Assembly: GCA_035772405.1 (NCBI GenBank)
Contig: JAYKKM010000044.1
Location: 340,001 to 404,000, forward strand
DNA: 64,000 bases
Source of the DNA: Chrysogorgia sp. JL179-B06
Taxonomy: Eukaryota; Cnidaria; Anthozoa; Scleralcyonacea; Chrysogorgiidae
Reading direction: 5' to 3'
A program made the position numbers and the translations under genes. The notes under the pieces were generated by a model. That model ran no database searches. It saw only the letters and a list, made by a program, of their open reading frames with translations, and was not told the origin of the DNA. Below, one piece after another: positions 47,601-58,630 of this stretch. Position 1 is the stretch's first letter. Each line of letters starts with the position of its first letter.

Positions 47601-50600
47601 CTAAGAAATATGCAGTGACATATTTTCCATATCCTCACTAGTGAAGATATCGATCACATGATTAAATATTTTCCCACCTTTTGCATTGAATCTATATAAT
47701 AAAAAGAAAATTACAAGGTGGCTTGAAGATATGAATTTTATCTTCTCATGGTAAAAAACAAGATAAAATTCATATCTTCGCACCACCATGTAATATCCTG
47801 TATATATTTTGTTTTTTCTTCGTGAATTCTACTCTAAATCACTTTCTTTCACTTTATAGGTGCGACAAGCGGTGATCATCGTACAAGATATTGGTCTCAA
47901 TATTTATGGTTTATATCACAATTGCAGCGGTCTCAAGTCTAAAGACGTCCGACTCCTTTACGCTTTTCACAATGTATTCAATCCACACGACGCCAAGGTG
48001 ACCTCAAAGCTTTCAACAACCTCGTATCCAGGGCATTTTTGCCAGCGAAAATAGTCCTCGGATCGACCAGTCACGTGACATCCAGAAGTTCTGGGTTTAG
48101 TAATTGAGTATGAGTGTGATTTATTTAGAGTCGATCACGCAGGTGGCAGGATACAAGGTCAACCTCGTTCCCAGGGCATTTTGCCTCCACGGTGGAAGGT
48201 CGGCGAAAATGGCCCTGGGATCGGCTGGTCACATGACATCCAGAATTTCTGGGTGTTTAGATATGATAATTTTTGTGGTCTTTCTCCATTTCCTTTCTCT
48301 ACTTTGTTGACCTGAATAATTGAGAAATATTCAATGCTCTTCAGAGTTGTTCGTGACAGCATTCGTCGGCATAAAAGCAGCTAACAAGCTTAATAATCCA
48401 CCATACACTGCAAAAAATGCACTTTTGACTTTGTGTTAAATTAACACAAAAGTTTGTGTAACATTGTGTTTTTACACAAGAATCCGTGTTGGATTAACAC
48501 AAATTATGTGTTAAATTTTCAACACTGTATATTGAGTAGAAATAACACAAGATTTTGTGTAAATTAACACAATGATGATCTCTACACAAAACTCTGTGTA
48601 AACAATTACTCAAAAATGTGTGTTAATTTACACACTTCTTGTGTAACTTTTCTTTTACACAAATTCATGTGTAGAATTTACACAGTTTTTGTGTGGTAAT
48701 TAAATTTACACAAATTATTGTGTAAATACTTAGCCTTTACACAAACTATGTGTTAAACCTAAATCAAATTTACACAGAGCCTGTGTTAAACTCGTAAAAA
48801 TTATATTTACACAATATTTTGTGTAAGTGTAAATTTGTTTTTACACAAAATTACTAATGAATTTACACAGCCAATGACAAAGAGCCGCTTCTACAGGCTC
48901 AGGCTGTTCGAAATATTTACGATTTAGGATTTAATATACTTATGAAATTACAATTTTCCACAAAGTATTTAACTGAGTTTAAGTTGCAAGCGTCTCGTTT
49001 CCCTATATGAAAACGCACTTTGCTGTTCCAGAATGCTTTTCAATCCTCTAACTGATTCAACTACTTCCAAGCTCAATTCCACCAAATCTGCTGAATTCTT
49101 CATTATCGCATTTATGGCTGGTCGACTTATCTGATTCATCTATTTTGTTTTAATAATAAACAAAGCTATACATCGAGCTAGATTGTCCACAGTATTTTCT
49201 TCATCGTGCGATTCTGTGCCCAGAGTTCCCTCTGAATCTTCAATCGATTCGTCTCCAACGTCGTTACGATGCTTTCTATGAATGTAAGATTTGCTGAGGA
49301 CGCAAAGTTCCTAAACGTTTGCGGTTTGGCCGCAATCACCACGTGTAATGGCAAAGTTAGGTTCATGACTGTGCAAAAACTTTATATGATGAAGCAAATT
49401 AATAATTGAAAGTTCTCTATAAAAGTTGCACAATAGGGACAATGAAACATTTTTAATGCTTCAGATACACGAACGAAGCTCAGCGAATTCCCACAATACG
49501 ACCTATATACGGATCTTTTCTGAAGTGGTTCATAAAAGCTATTTGCGCCTATGTTACTTTGTCCGTAAAATTCCCATGGTTTGATAACAGGTAATTATTC
49601 AAAATTTCCGGTTTTTCTCCTAAGACAAATATATTATGCATTTTTATCTGATGATGTAATCTACTCGAATTACAGATTAAATCACGTGATACCTTGTGGC
49701 CAATCAGCGAACGAACCAGAGACGCGAACTATTCAAGCATTCAACAGTATATTGGCCTCGTGTTTGTCTTGTCTTCTTTATCCGTGAATTTCATATTCGT
49801 GCTCTTGGGAATTTAGGTATTTGTGTTTCAAACTTAGTTGTATTCTGAAAATGGTGAAAACACTTGAAGATGTCGAATACTGGCTGGAAAATCCCCTGAT
49901 TCGCCGAGGAAAATCCCCTGGATTCGCCGAGTATCAACAGATATGGTAAGTAGCTTCGCCTTCGCGTAAACAAGCCGTGAGATTTGTGAATTCAGTAAAT
50001 TATTTTCCTATCTAAAGCTAAGGCGTAGGTTTTCTAAGCGGGTACAGGAGTGTTGTTGTCTTTCCCAAATATCCAAACGCCAACATATTTACGTGTATCG
50101 CTAGAAATGCCAGTATTTTGTTTGTTGAAATACACGGTTTGAACATTGTCATTGATCAGGTTTATATATTAAATATATAACTTAAATCTCGATTGTTTAT
50201 TCCATATGTAGAAAACAAAATCGACGGAACATTTCGCTGGAATTGCTGGTACCTATTATAGGTGACAGGATGAAGATTCTTCAAACCTTGCAATTGCAAG
50301 TGCTCAAATCGGGAATCAGACTCGGATCTTATGGAAAGTCATCAATGAAATATTGATTCTCGAAGTCCTGAAGTGGCCAGCCAAACAAGTAAGATCTTAA
50401 GCTTTCATTCTTATGATATTTTTAAAAAATATCAATTTGTTTCTTGAAGTTGCTGCATTTCATTTATAGCTCAAACTTTGTTTGTATATTATGCTATATA
50501 GTCTTGAATTGGTTTTAGCCTTTACTTTATGTATCAGTCAAATCCAAGCGCCCCCCCCCTGGGCCTTTGACATTTTTTCCCAAAATGCTGCTTATTCCCC

Positions 50601-51876
50601 ACAGTGGGGATGAAATGCAGGTGAAAATGCCCCGCTGTTGGGCAAATCTGTGGCAAATGCCTGGCCCCGGCAGAAACATGGAAGCATTTAACAGCAATTT
50701 TCAGTGTTTTCAAATATCAAATATTATATAAATACTATTTACAAAGGCACTGGTGTTACCTACTAGGTATGTCACTCTGCTAAATTTATCTACTGTAGGC
50801 TGTAGTCTTAAGGCTTAAACTCCTCCATGATCGAATCACACTCGAACAACATGCAATACTATGGGGGGAGTGGCAATTCAATTGCACCTTTTGGTTCCCC
50901 AAAGGGAACGAGGCTCAGATTACTGTATTATCTAATGCCCGACCACCGAGCAAAGGTTTGGGTTCAAATTCCCCACCTCCGGAATTGGTCAACGTATCAA
51001 ATGCCCGGCGGGGGAGTGGGCATGGTTGGATTTGACTGATACATTAGGAATATGTTTTACACATTTTTTGTTAATAATTATTATATTATAATGGTTATAT
51101 TAAATATAACATTTGGCATTTACACTTTTTGTCAGTAGATGAATGTTAAAATAGTTGTAGTAAATTTAAGTGTCTGAGAGATATTAAGACTTGTCTATAT
51201 CTCACTAACACTCTGATTGTTATAACTTACTTTAACATTCATCTGTAATTAAATGCTAAATATTATCTTTAATATACCCTTATGTTTTGGCATAATCCAG
51301 CTGTATATACCAAACTCTCACCCAAGTTCTAGGGCAGTGGTGTGCTGACAGGAGACCCTCCCCCCTTGTGAATATTTTTAGAGGGTGTAAAAAGCTTACA
51401 AAGGGTGCCAAAAACTGGCCCTTTCTCGATATATGAGCAACCGAAATTTAAAATTATTATAACATCAACCCAAGTCAGTTTTAGGGTTAGGATTTGGATT
51501 AGGATTAGGGTTAGGATTAGGGTTAGGATTAGGGTTAGGATTAGGGTTAGTGATTGTTTGAATTTCGGTTTGTTCATATATCGAGAAAGCGCCCAAAAAC
51601 TGCACAAATATTTATGAAATAAGTTGTGTCTTACACATGCTATGATTGGTCAATTATCGTGTTTATATCGGGCTATACAAATACGGTGTGACGTCACTGC
51701 ATATTTTAGTTAGTCTTATTCTATAAAATAAATAGAAAATAGCTGTCATGTGTTTATTATAACCTGATGCAAACATTTGAGAGAGTTTGGTCAAATTTAA
51801 AGTGCTACAAATTCTACCAAAGTTTCATGTCTGCATCAGGTTATATAAACATGGTTGCCATTTTCTATTTCTTGAA

Positions 51877-51940
<64 letters not shown>

Positions 51941-54900
51941 TATCAAAAGTTCTACAAGGTGATAGTTAACAAGGGCAAAGCCCAAATTAACTATTGCTAC
52001 ATTGAAATTAATAGCAAATAATAAAATTGGTTTTGTAAAAGCAAACTTGCTCTTCAAAATTATTTTGAAGAAGAAGGAATGAGACTCGTGGAAGATTTAC
52101 AAACCAGGCCAAAGTCGCTTATATCAAGATGTACAAAAAATATTTAAATCTGTTTCCATTATGAAATATGTCAACTCTATCAATTTGAAAGTGAGCAGTT
52201 CTGCAATATCTTTCTTTTATATAATTAATTATATGTTTTCCTAGTTAGGCAGTTGCAGCTTGATGCTTGTAAAGTTGTAAAGGCTTTTCTGCAAGCTGTG
52301 TTAAGTTGTCAATACTCAGAAAAACTCTGAGCTCCAGAGGAGACTCAAACCCGCAACCTTCTGAAATCTAGTCAGATGCTCTAACCATTGAGCCACTAGA
52401 ACTCAGATGGCAGAGCAAGGTTAAATACGGTATTTAAACCTGGGACGAGTCTTGCCGTTATCACAAATACTTGTTGGACTACAAGTCGTGTTGTGACAGT
52501 CAATTTCCAGTCAAATGTTGTTAGTTAAGTTATGTAGTATTTGTGATAACGGCAAGACTCGTCCCCGGTTTAAATACCGTATTTAACCTTACTCTGCCAT
52601 CTGAGTTCTAGTGGCTAAATGGTTAGAGCATCTGTCTAGCATTCAGAAGGTTTCGAGTCCTGTCTGGAGCTCAGAGTTTTTCTGAGTATTGCAAAACCTA
52701 AATATTATGCAAATAATATAATATGCAAATATTAAATATGCAGAAATACAATAAAAAGTTAGTGAAACTTAGTTTTATATACCGAGTGCTGATTTTTTGT
52801 TTTGTTTTTCTCACACAGGAGGCAGCTGATCCACCATCAGTTTTAAGTGAAAGGTCTACAGACTGTCCAGCGATAATTCTCAGGGATATTTGAGTTTCCA
52901 AGATGAAATTCTCATCACAGAAGAAAATACCATAATATGTTCTATTGGAGGTAGTTTAGTTAATGCGGTATTATGTTTCAGGCTTCAGTAAAGTGTGCGA
53001 GCGCCGCTCGCAGGCACATTTTCGATTTGTGCAGGAGGCACAAATTTTGTTGTTGATTTTTTGCTAATTATTAAAACTGTGTTACTAAAACTTGAAAAGG
53101 AACACATATTTTGCAGGCACATTTCTATGGCGTGCCGATCTGGACAAAAATACTTCTGTGAAATATATGACTTGTTGTGTGAAATATATGACTTGTTGTG
53201 TGAAATATATGACTTGTTGTGAGATATATATGACTTGTTGTGAGAGATATATGACTTGTTGTGAGAGATATATAACTTGTGAAATATATGACTTCTGTTT
53301 GGCAAATATAATACTTAATCGACGCCAGCGATTGGTCAGCGGACAATAATCATGCAGAGTACTTCATGATATTTATCTCTGATGAGTTGATGATTCAATG
53401 GCGGAATTGGGTCTTACTAGCGAGCACTTGTCTTCTGGACGATCCTTTTATTAGTATTAAGGAAACCCAACCCCAACACAACAAAAGATCCTAACCCTAA
53501 TCCCCCGCCTAACGGGTTTTCTAACCCTAACCCCCCACCTAATTAGTTTACTAACCCTAACCCGTTAGGCGGGGGGTTAGGGTTAGGATCTTTTGTTGTG
53601 TTGGCGTTGGGTTTCCTTAATACTAATAAAAGGATCGTCCAGAAGACGAGTGCTCGCTAGTAAGACCCACTGTAAGACCCAACATCAACTCATCAGCGAT
53701 AAATATCATGAAGTATTCTGCATGAGTATTGTCCGCTGACCAATCGCTGGCGTCGATTAAGTATTATATTTGCCGAACAGAAGTCATATGTTTCACAAGT
53801 CATATATCTCTCACAACAAGTCATATATCTCACAACAAGTCATATATCTCTCACAACATGTCATATATTTCACACAACAAGTCATATATTTCACCGAAGT
53901 ATTTTTGTCCAGATCGGCACGCCATACATTTGTGCTCGCAGGCACAAAAAGATATTAATGAGGTCTGTTATGTTTTATGGCAGTTTTTATGTTTAGTTAC
54001 CTGTAGGAATTGCAAATCTTTGCATATATTTTCAGAAGTGCATGTTACAGTTCCAACATTTTGTCAATGACATTGAACATATAGTGACAAAGACTCTTAA
54101 TTAAGCTTCCTATTATGTCTTATACTTTTAGTTCTAACTTTTACCTAGGCTTCGCATGACTATGTAATGGAATGTTGAAAGGCAGAAACAATTCTAGATG
54201 CAAGTCACAGAGCGGGCTGCAGTTTACATTATTCTATCTTTCAACATGGCCGCTGTTATGTGGTCATGCAAAGTCTCTATACTCGTACTCGGTAGGTTTT
54301 AATAAAAATTAAATATATTTATTTATCAAATTTATATATGATTTAATATGTGCTGATATGTTCTGAAAACCTCCCCTTATATGTAAGAAAATAAAATGTA
54401 TGCTATTCTATTTAAAAGATTACATTGCTATAGTGTGGTTGATTTTAGTATTGCAAATTATAGCTTCACAAAATATTGTGTTACTACATGTATGGATGGA
54501 TATTGCCTGCGTAGATTTACTGCATAATTTGTGTAAAATCTACACACACTGTGTGTAAAATGTAATTTCTACACAAAATAATGTGTTATTATGGATGCAT
54601 TTTACTTGTGTAAATTTACCACATATTGCGTGTTAAATTTACACACACTGTGTATAAAACCTTAGTTCTACACCAAATACTGTGTTAATATGGATGCATT
54701 TTACTTGTGTAAATTTACCGCATATTTTGTGTTAAATTTACACATCCTCTGTGTAGAGATATTACACAACATAAAGTGTTAATATGGATGCATTTTCTAC
54801 ACCATATTTTGTGTTAAATTTACACAGCATTTTTTGCAGTGTACATCCATGGTTATCTCTTACAAAACATATGAAGAAGCATATATCCAATTTTACGAAA

Positions 54901-57900
54901 GCTATCACTTCTAATTTACTGTCAAATTTGAAGACAGCATTCAGATTTAGATGAATAAATTATACTCGGCTGAATTAAATGAGTTTTATGACAAGCCAGT
55001 CGCATTATAGAATGGACCAGCCGATCCCAGGGCCATTTTCGCCGACCTTCCGCCGTGGAGGAAAAATGCCCTGGGGACGAGGTTGGATACAATGTTGCCC
55101 TATTTATTCGAGCCATAGGCTCATGTTTTAAGCGTTCGACTGTTCAGTTTATCACTCTTAGGTGAACGGAAAACCAAACTGATAGGGATTCCGAGGGCCT
55201 ACGATTTAAGGTCGTTTTCCGAGAAGACCCGAAAGTCTTTTGAAAGTCATTTTCTGGTGTTTTGCAAAAGCAGCACCTTCTCCTCAAAACCCACGAGTGG
55301 TGGCGCAAGGATCCGGAAAAGCAAACTTTGAGTAACCATTCGTTTCAAAGTTGAACCTGTTTTTTCAATTTTTAGCGAGTTCAAGTTGGTCAATCCAAGA
55401 TTGATTTTGGTGTAAGTCCACCCTGCATCAACGCTACAGCTATTACCCTCTATCTTAACAGTGCAAGCGTCCGTCAGGCTTTACACATTCCAAAGGAAGT
55501 GCAGAATTGGACAATTTGCAGGTGCGTCAAACTCCCTCTTCCTGCTCCTCTTTCTGTAGCTCCTGTTGCCCCCGCTCCTCTTCCTCGTTCTTTTTTCTGT
55601 TCCACATCCTCCCGTTGCTGTTCTTTCTCCTGTTCTTTCTCTTGCTACTCGTCCTACTCCTCCTCCTGTTATTGCTCCTCCTTCTCATCCTCCTGTTGCT
55701 GTTCCTTCTCCTCTTCCTCCTGCTGCTCGTTCTACTCCTCCTCTTGTTATTATTCCTTCTCATCCTGCTACTGCTGTTCCTTCCCCTCTTCCTCCTGCAG
55801 CTCTTCCTACCCATCCTCTTGGTATTCTCCTCTTTCTCATCCTGCTGCTGCTCCTTCTCCTCCTCCTCCTGTTATTGCTCATCCTTCTCATCCTCCTGTT
55901 GCTGCTCCTTCCCCTATTCATCCTGCTACTCCTCCTACCTTTGGGTCTCCTCTTGTTATTGCTCCTCCTTCTCATCCTGCTTCTGCTCCTCCTACTCCTC
56001 CTGCTGCTCTTCCTGTTGCTCTTCCTGTTGCTCATCCTCCTGCTGCTGTTGCTTCTCCAGTTCTTCCTGCTTTACCTGCTGCTGCTGCTTATCCTTCTCC
56101 TCATGCGCCTCCTGCTGAACCTCTTCTTGCTACTGTTCCTTCTCGTTCTTCTACTGCTCCTCCTGTTCCTACGCCTCCTTTTCCTCCTCCTGCCTCTCCT
56201 TCTCTTCCTTCTGCACCTCCTCTTACTGTGCCTCTTCCTGTTCCTTCCCTTCCTCCTTCCCTCCGTCTACCCCTCCTTCAAGCCCTCCTCTTTCTCCTCC
56301 TCCTTCTGCTCCTTCTCCTGCTCTTCTTCCTGCCATCTCCTGCTTTTCCTCCTACTCTTCTTCCTGCTCCTATTCCTGCCCTTCTTCTGCTGTTGCTGCC
56401 CCTCCTCCTTCCTGAATTTTCTCTCCTTTCCGAAACTACCTTGGCGGATTCTTTTCACTTTAATTTTGATTTTAATCGGTGCATCCTGTCTTTTTTCGTT
56501 TCTATAACCATCCGAAGTTTACCTATAAGCAGGCAGTATAAAAATATATATCAAAACATGTCTCCATTTTATGGAAAGTTACTGCAAGTAAGTTGCATGG
56601 AATGTTTATTCCCATTCATTCAATTTATTTTCGAATGCTAATTATGAGGTCAGCAATTTTCAATTTCCAATTTTCTCTCTCCAGCATTACAGAGCACTGG
56701 TTTACAATGGCGATACCGATATGGCCTGTAATTTTCTTGGTGACGAATGGTTTGTAGATAGTCTTGGACTACAGGTATGGTTTCTATGTGACTTCAAACT
56801 AAAGAATGTACTCAATGTCTTTTTGTTACGTTTGTTTCTCAAGGCCGCACCAGGCTGAGCCAAAGCTTTGCCAACCTTAAAACCCCACTTTGTAAAACAA
56901 GAACCTTCCAAGCCTATACCTATAATAAGCATTATTTTTTATACTATAACAGGTGGCTTTATTTACTCGTCCTCTTGAACTCGCTATGTCGCTCAATGTG
57001 TGTTCCACCAGTTTACACACCTGCATTGATCAAAGACGGGAGACAGGATAGAGATGACTTGATTGACTTGATTAGTAATAGACTTTTACTAGCACTCATC
57101 CGTGTCGCCTTTTGAATGACTGGCGCCGTGCGGAATAATTTAATACTTTCTACAGGGTTTCACAAATTCTGAAATTGCTGGTTTTCTGGTTTTACAACAT
57201 TGCATTATACTTTCCGTGCGTATGAATGGTCTGAAGTCTGAAGTCTGAACTGTGAAGTCCCTCGTCGGCTTTCGTAGCATATGAGTATACCAATCTCGTC
57301 ACCAGGGCCATTTGCCGACCGACGCTCAGGCGGCGAATTGACCCCGGGGACGAAACATGAGCCGCGCTGTGTCAAAAGGGCAAAACTTCCCTGACTATTT
57401 TTCAATCTTGTTTTATGAACTGTAGACGGTGCACGAACGCCGGCCATGGAGGAACAGACACCAAGTAGCTGGTTTTGTCAAAGATTTTGAGAAGCTTTCT
57501 TTTGTGACGATAAAGGTATATGGTACTGAAGTTGAAATGTTTTAAAAATGGTTATGCAACTCTCTCACTTGCAATAAAGATTGGCATTTACAACCGATTG
57601 GACACATATTACTCGCATATGATTCGTTTTTTGTCAAAGCATTCCATGCGGTCGAAATCATCCTGACAAAAATCAACTTTCTGCACAGAATAGGATACTA
57701 TACCTAGCGGCAACCCTCGTCGAAAAAATCAATATTGGGATGGGCAAAAAAATGCCGACCTTAATCCGACGGCACTTTTCGGCATTTTTGGAGGCCACTT
57801 TCTACCTGTAGAATTATAATTTCAGAGCTTCTCCAAGCGCTAGAAGGCAACCAAAGCATCTTAATAGCAGCAGGCTGAAATTTAAAATCCAAATATCACG

Positions 57901-58630
57901 TTCTCCACGAGTCCCGAGTCGCGTATCAGAAGAAAAAGAAGTGTTTTTGCCGACCTCGAAATAAGGAAAATAGATTTTTTCGACGAGCAAGTTCTTACCA
58001 CCTTCATCAACAATATGTCGCTTATCATAAGCCAAAAGTGGCATTTCTTCTCCTGAAAAGAACTAGAGTGAGCTCGACAAAGGTCACCATTGCCGAATGC
58101 CGACCTCGTTTTCGAGATCAATGGCGGATCCAGGGTTGTTCGAAAGGGGGGGAGCCTCCCAGGAAAATTTTTAATTTTGCAAAGCCCAGAAGTGCTTTTC
58201 CGACGATTTCTGATAAGAATTTTTGCGAAATTAGGGCACCACGCCGTTGCTAAAAATTCACGATTACAAAGGGCCATCAAGATTATGAAACACTTTAATA
58301 TAAACTCAGAAATAGTACGGAACCAATATATACACTTTAGCCTTTAGGCATCTTCATATTTACTAGTGCCATTTTCCTGTTGGACTTATTTGCGAAATTG
58401 TCCACTGTCTATAGATGGTATCATTATGTGTGAACAGCAGTAACAATGCGTTCAAAAAACGTATCTTGGAACTATTTATCTGGAAACTATTTACTCCGCG
58501 GTGTAAACTCAGTCTTAAAGATCGTTTATTGATTTTTCCATTTAAGGGAGCTGGTCACATGGTACCGGAAGACAGACCCCCGGAAGCTTTTCAAATGTTC
58601 TCAAGTTTCTTGGCTGATAAACCATTGTAA
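41694..58630 (+). CDS. CTSA: Lysosomal protective protein / cathepsin A (serine carboxypeptidase, S10 family)
   Basis: Thirteen exons in consistent phase, about 460 residues: 41694-41869, 41953-42064, 43542-43592, 44564-44650, 44860-45018, 45629-45720, 46406-46493, 47860-47997, 55376-55521, 56518-56587, 56685-56774, 57426-57515, 58547-58630. The start gives a signal peptide ([18 protein letters not shown]) and then [18 protein letters not shown]. Catalytic residues are all present: Ser in TGESYGG (exon 5), Asp in [10 protein letters not shown] (exon 11), His in [11 protein letters not shown] (exon 13). The oxyanion-hole motif [12 protein letters not shown] is in exon 2 and [11 protein letters not shown] in exon 4. 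In vertebrates the enzyme removes hydrophobic C-terminal residues at acid pH in lysosomes and stabilises beta-galactosidase and neuraminidase 1; whether the latter holds here is unknown. Intron 1 has a GC donor. Exon 9 start is slightly less certain because it is a few residues shorter than human. Confidence 0.93.
42209..42884. repeat. Foldback element in intron 2 of CTSA
   Basis: The left end tctctaaataaagactggatcgagcaac is inverted at the right end (gttgctcgatccagtctttatttagaga). A second arm pair, ...gttgtccaaggttttc... with ...gaaaaccttggacaac..., lies inside. The centre carries ggccatattgg-type words in both orientations. Confidence 0.85.
43675..44550. mobile_element. Tc1/mariner-like (pogo-type) non-autonomous element
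   Basis: The left end cagtcgaacctctattaagcggcca and the right end ...ggccgcttaataggggttcgactg are inverted repeats. Both are flanked by TA, the target duplication of the Tc1/mariner superfamily. Interior has no transposase frame. The right end is only 13 bp from exon 4 of CTSA. Confidence 0.85.
45112..45500. repeat. GGAC/CGAC minisatellite in CTSA intron 5
   Basis: About 390 bp of four-base words (ggac, ggat, cgac, caac) in mixed order. All six reading frames are open for long stretches because the unit has no stop codons; none is a gene. Confidence 0.95.
46525..46690. repeat. TTGCAC/GTGAGACAAGTTGCA dispersed repeat
   Basis: Matches segments at 12139-12300 and 15715-15850 (gttgcacgaaaggg...tattacac; gagacaagttgcagatgggggt). 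Lies at the start of CTSA intron 7. Confidence 0.55.
46691..47487 (+). mobile_element. CR1-like LINE fragment (reverse transcriptase C-terminus), frameshifted
   Basis: The frame 46664-47416 encodes the end of an [22 protein letters not shown] (palm/thumb), [41 protein letters not shown] and LTELHWLPV. About 47245 the conserved continuation ([15 protein letters not shown]) moves to another frame (47272-47484), so the copy is inactive. It lies in CTSA intron 7, in the sense direction. Confidence 0.85.
47585..47800. repeat. Foldback repeat, copy 2 (see 27915-28150)
   Basis: ggcttgaagatatgaattttatctt pairs with aagataaaattcatatcttcgcacc. It is in opposite orientation to the copy at 27915-28150 and lies directly before exon 8 of CTSA. 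Confidence 0.75.
48000..48260. repeat. Dispersed repeat, CCTCGT.CCCAGGGCATTTT family
   Basis: Two adjacent related segments (48015-48100 and 48160-48250). Each has caacctcgt.cccagggcattt...ggtcggcgaaaat...ctgggatcg and ...tcac.tgacatccagaa. An inverted copy lies at 55010-55085 and a scrap near 57295-57350. Confidence 0.7.
49851..50373 (+). pseudogene. Decayed two-exon SAM-domain sequence
   Basis: An ATG frame ([16 protein letters not shown]) is followed by a good donor at 49945 (ATATG|gtaagt). An acceptor at 50211 precedes ENKIDGTF and, in another frame, [19 protein letters not shown], the typical helix 4-5 end of a SAM domain. A 22-bp tandem duplication (aaaatcccctg.attcgccgag, 49888-49931) breaks the phase of the first exon, and a one-base shift separates the two halves of the second. 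A possible further exon lies at about 52820-52892. Confidence 0.5.
51330..51615. repeat. Foldback with TTAGGG-like centre
   Basis: ccctttctcgatatatgagcaaccgaaatttaaa (about 51418) pairs with tttgaatttcggtttgttcatatatcgagaaag (about 51557). The loop is (ttaggatt/ttaggg)n, 51482-51550. Confidence 0.75.
51878..51945. repeat. (TA)n microsatellite
   Basis: About 30 uninterrupted TA units, inside a longer ...attatatat...ataatatatat stretch. It lies in intron 8 of CTSA. Confidence 0.95.
52310..52691. repeat. tRNA-derived foldback SINE, copy 2
   Basis: The ends caatactcagaaaaactctgagctcc and ggagctcagagtttttctgagtattg are exact inverses. Each arm contains the tRNA-like module; on the right, gttctagtggctaaatggttagagc, loop ctagcat and ggtttcgagtcc. 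The left arm has the same inverted (gactcaaacccgcaacctt). The two arms share ccggtttaaataccgtatttaacc-type sequence. Confidence 0.8.
53129..53923. repeat. 800-bp near-perfect palindrome with tandem arrays in each arm
   Basis: Outer ends ggcgtgccgatctggacaaaaatacttc and gaagtatttttgtccagatcggcacgcc match. Each arm then has several 21-24-bp repeats of (gaaatatatgacttgttgtgt)n or its complement, then cgacgccagcgattggtcagcgg, then ctagcgagcac.cgtcttctggacgatcc. The centre near 53540 contains ctaacccgttaggcggg-type telomere-like words. Confidence 0.92.
55141..55300. repeat. Dispersed repeat, GGTGAACGGAA family
   Basis: ...ttatcactcttaggtgaacggaa...gatagggattccgagggcc...ccgagaagacc... is shared with 62117-62300 and, inverted, with 42440-42545. 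In the 62-kb copy a tRNA B-box-like ggatttgaacctgcga is present, so the family may be tRNA-derived. Confidence 0.65.
55525..56425. repeat. Long polypyrimidine (CTCCT/TGCTCC) tract in CTSA intron 9
   Basis: About 900 bp are almost only C and T with scattered G, made of cctcct, tgttgct and tcctcctgctgct words. All three + frames lack stops for long stretches because of this composition. It fills most of the intron between exons 9 and 10 of CTSA. Confidence 0.9.
58040..58300. repeat. Dispersed repeat scrap in CTSA intron 12
   Basis: Contains ggcggatccagggttgttcgaaaggggggg and ...cccagaagtgcttttccga, a phrase type recurrent in marine invertebrate repeats. Non-coding; no ends could be defined. 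Confidence 0.35.

Larger units (their letters stand above)
48406..54841. mobile_element. 6.4-kb TA-flanked DNA-transposon-like element with subterminal ACACAAA/TTTGTGT arrays
   Basis: Starts cactgcaaaaaatgc and ends gcattttttgcagtg, with TA on both sides. The left 470 bp (48430-48880) and the right 300 bp (54530-54825) are dense arrays of tttacacaaa/tttgtgtaaa words in both orientations, as seen in subterminal transposase-binding regions. The interior holds a decayed SAM-domain sequence (49851-50373), a tRNA-derived foldback SINE and an 800-bp palindrome. No transposase was recognised, so it is either non-autonomous or too decayed; two independent foldbacks sharing an end sequence remain possible. 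Confidence 0.6.

Noticed and set aside
55499..56641. 380-codon Ser/Pro/Leu-rich frame and its shadows
   Set aside because: Composition of the polypyrimidine intron. It overlaps CTSA exons 9 and 10, which have better evidence in their own phase.
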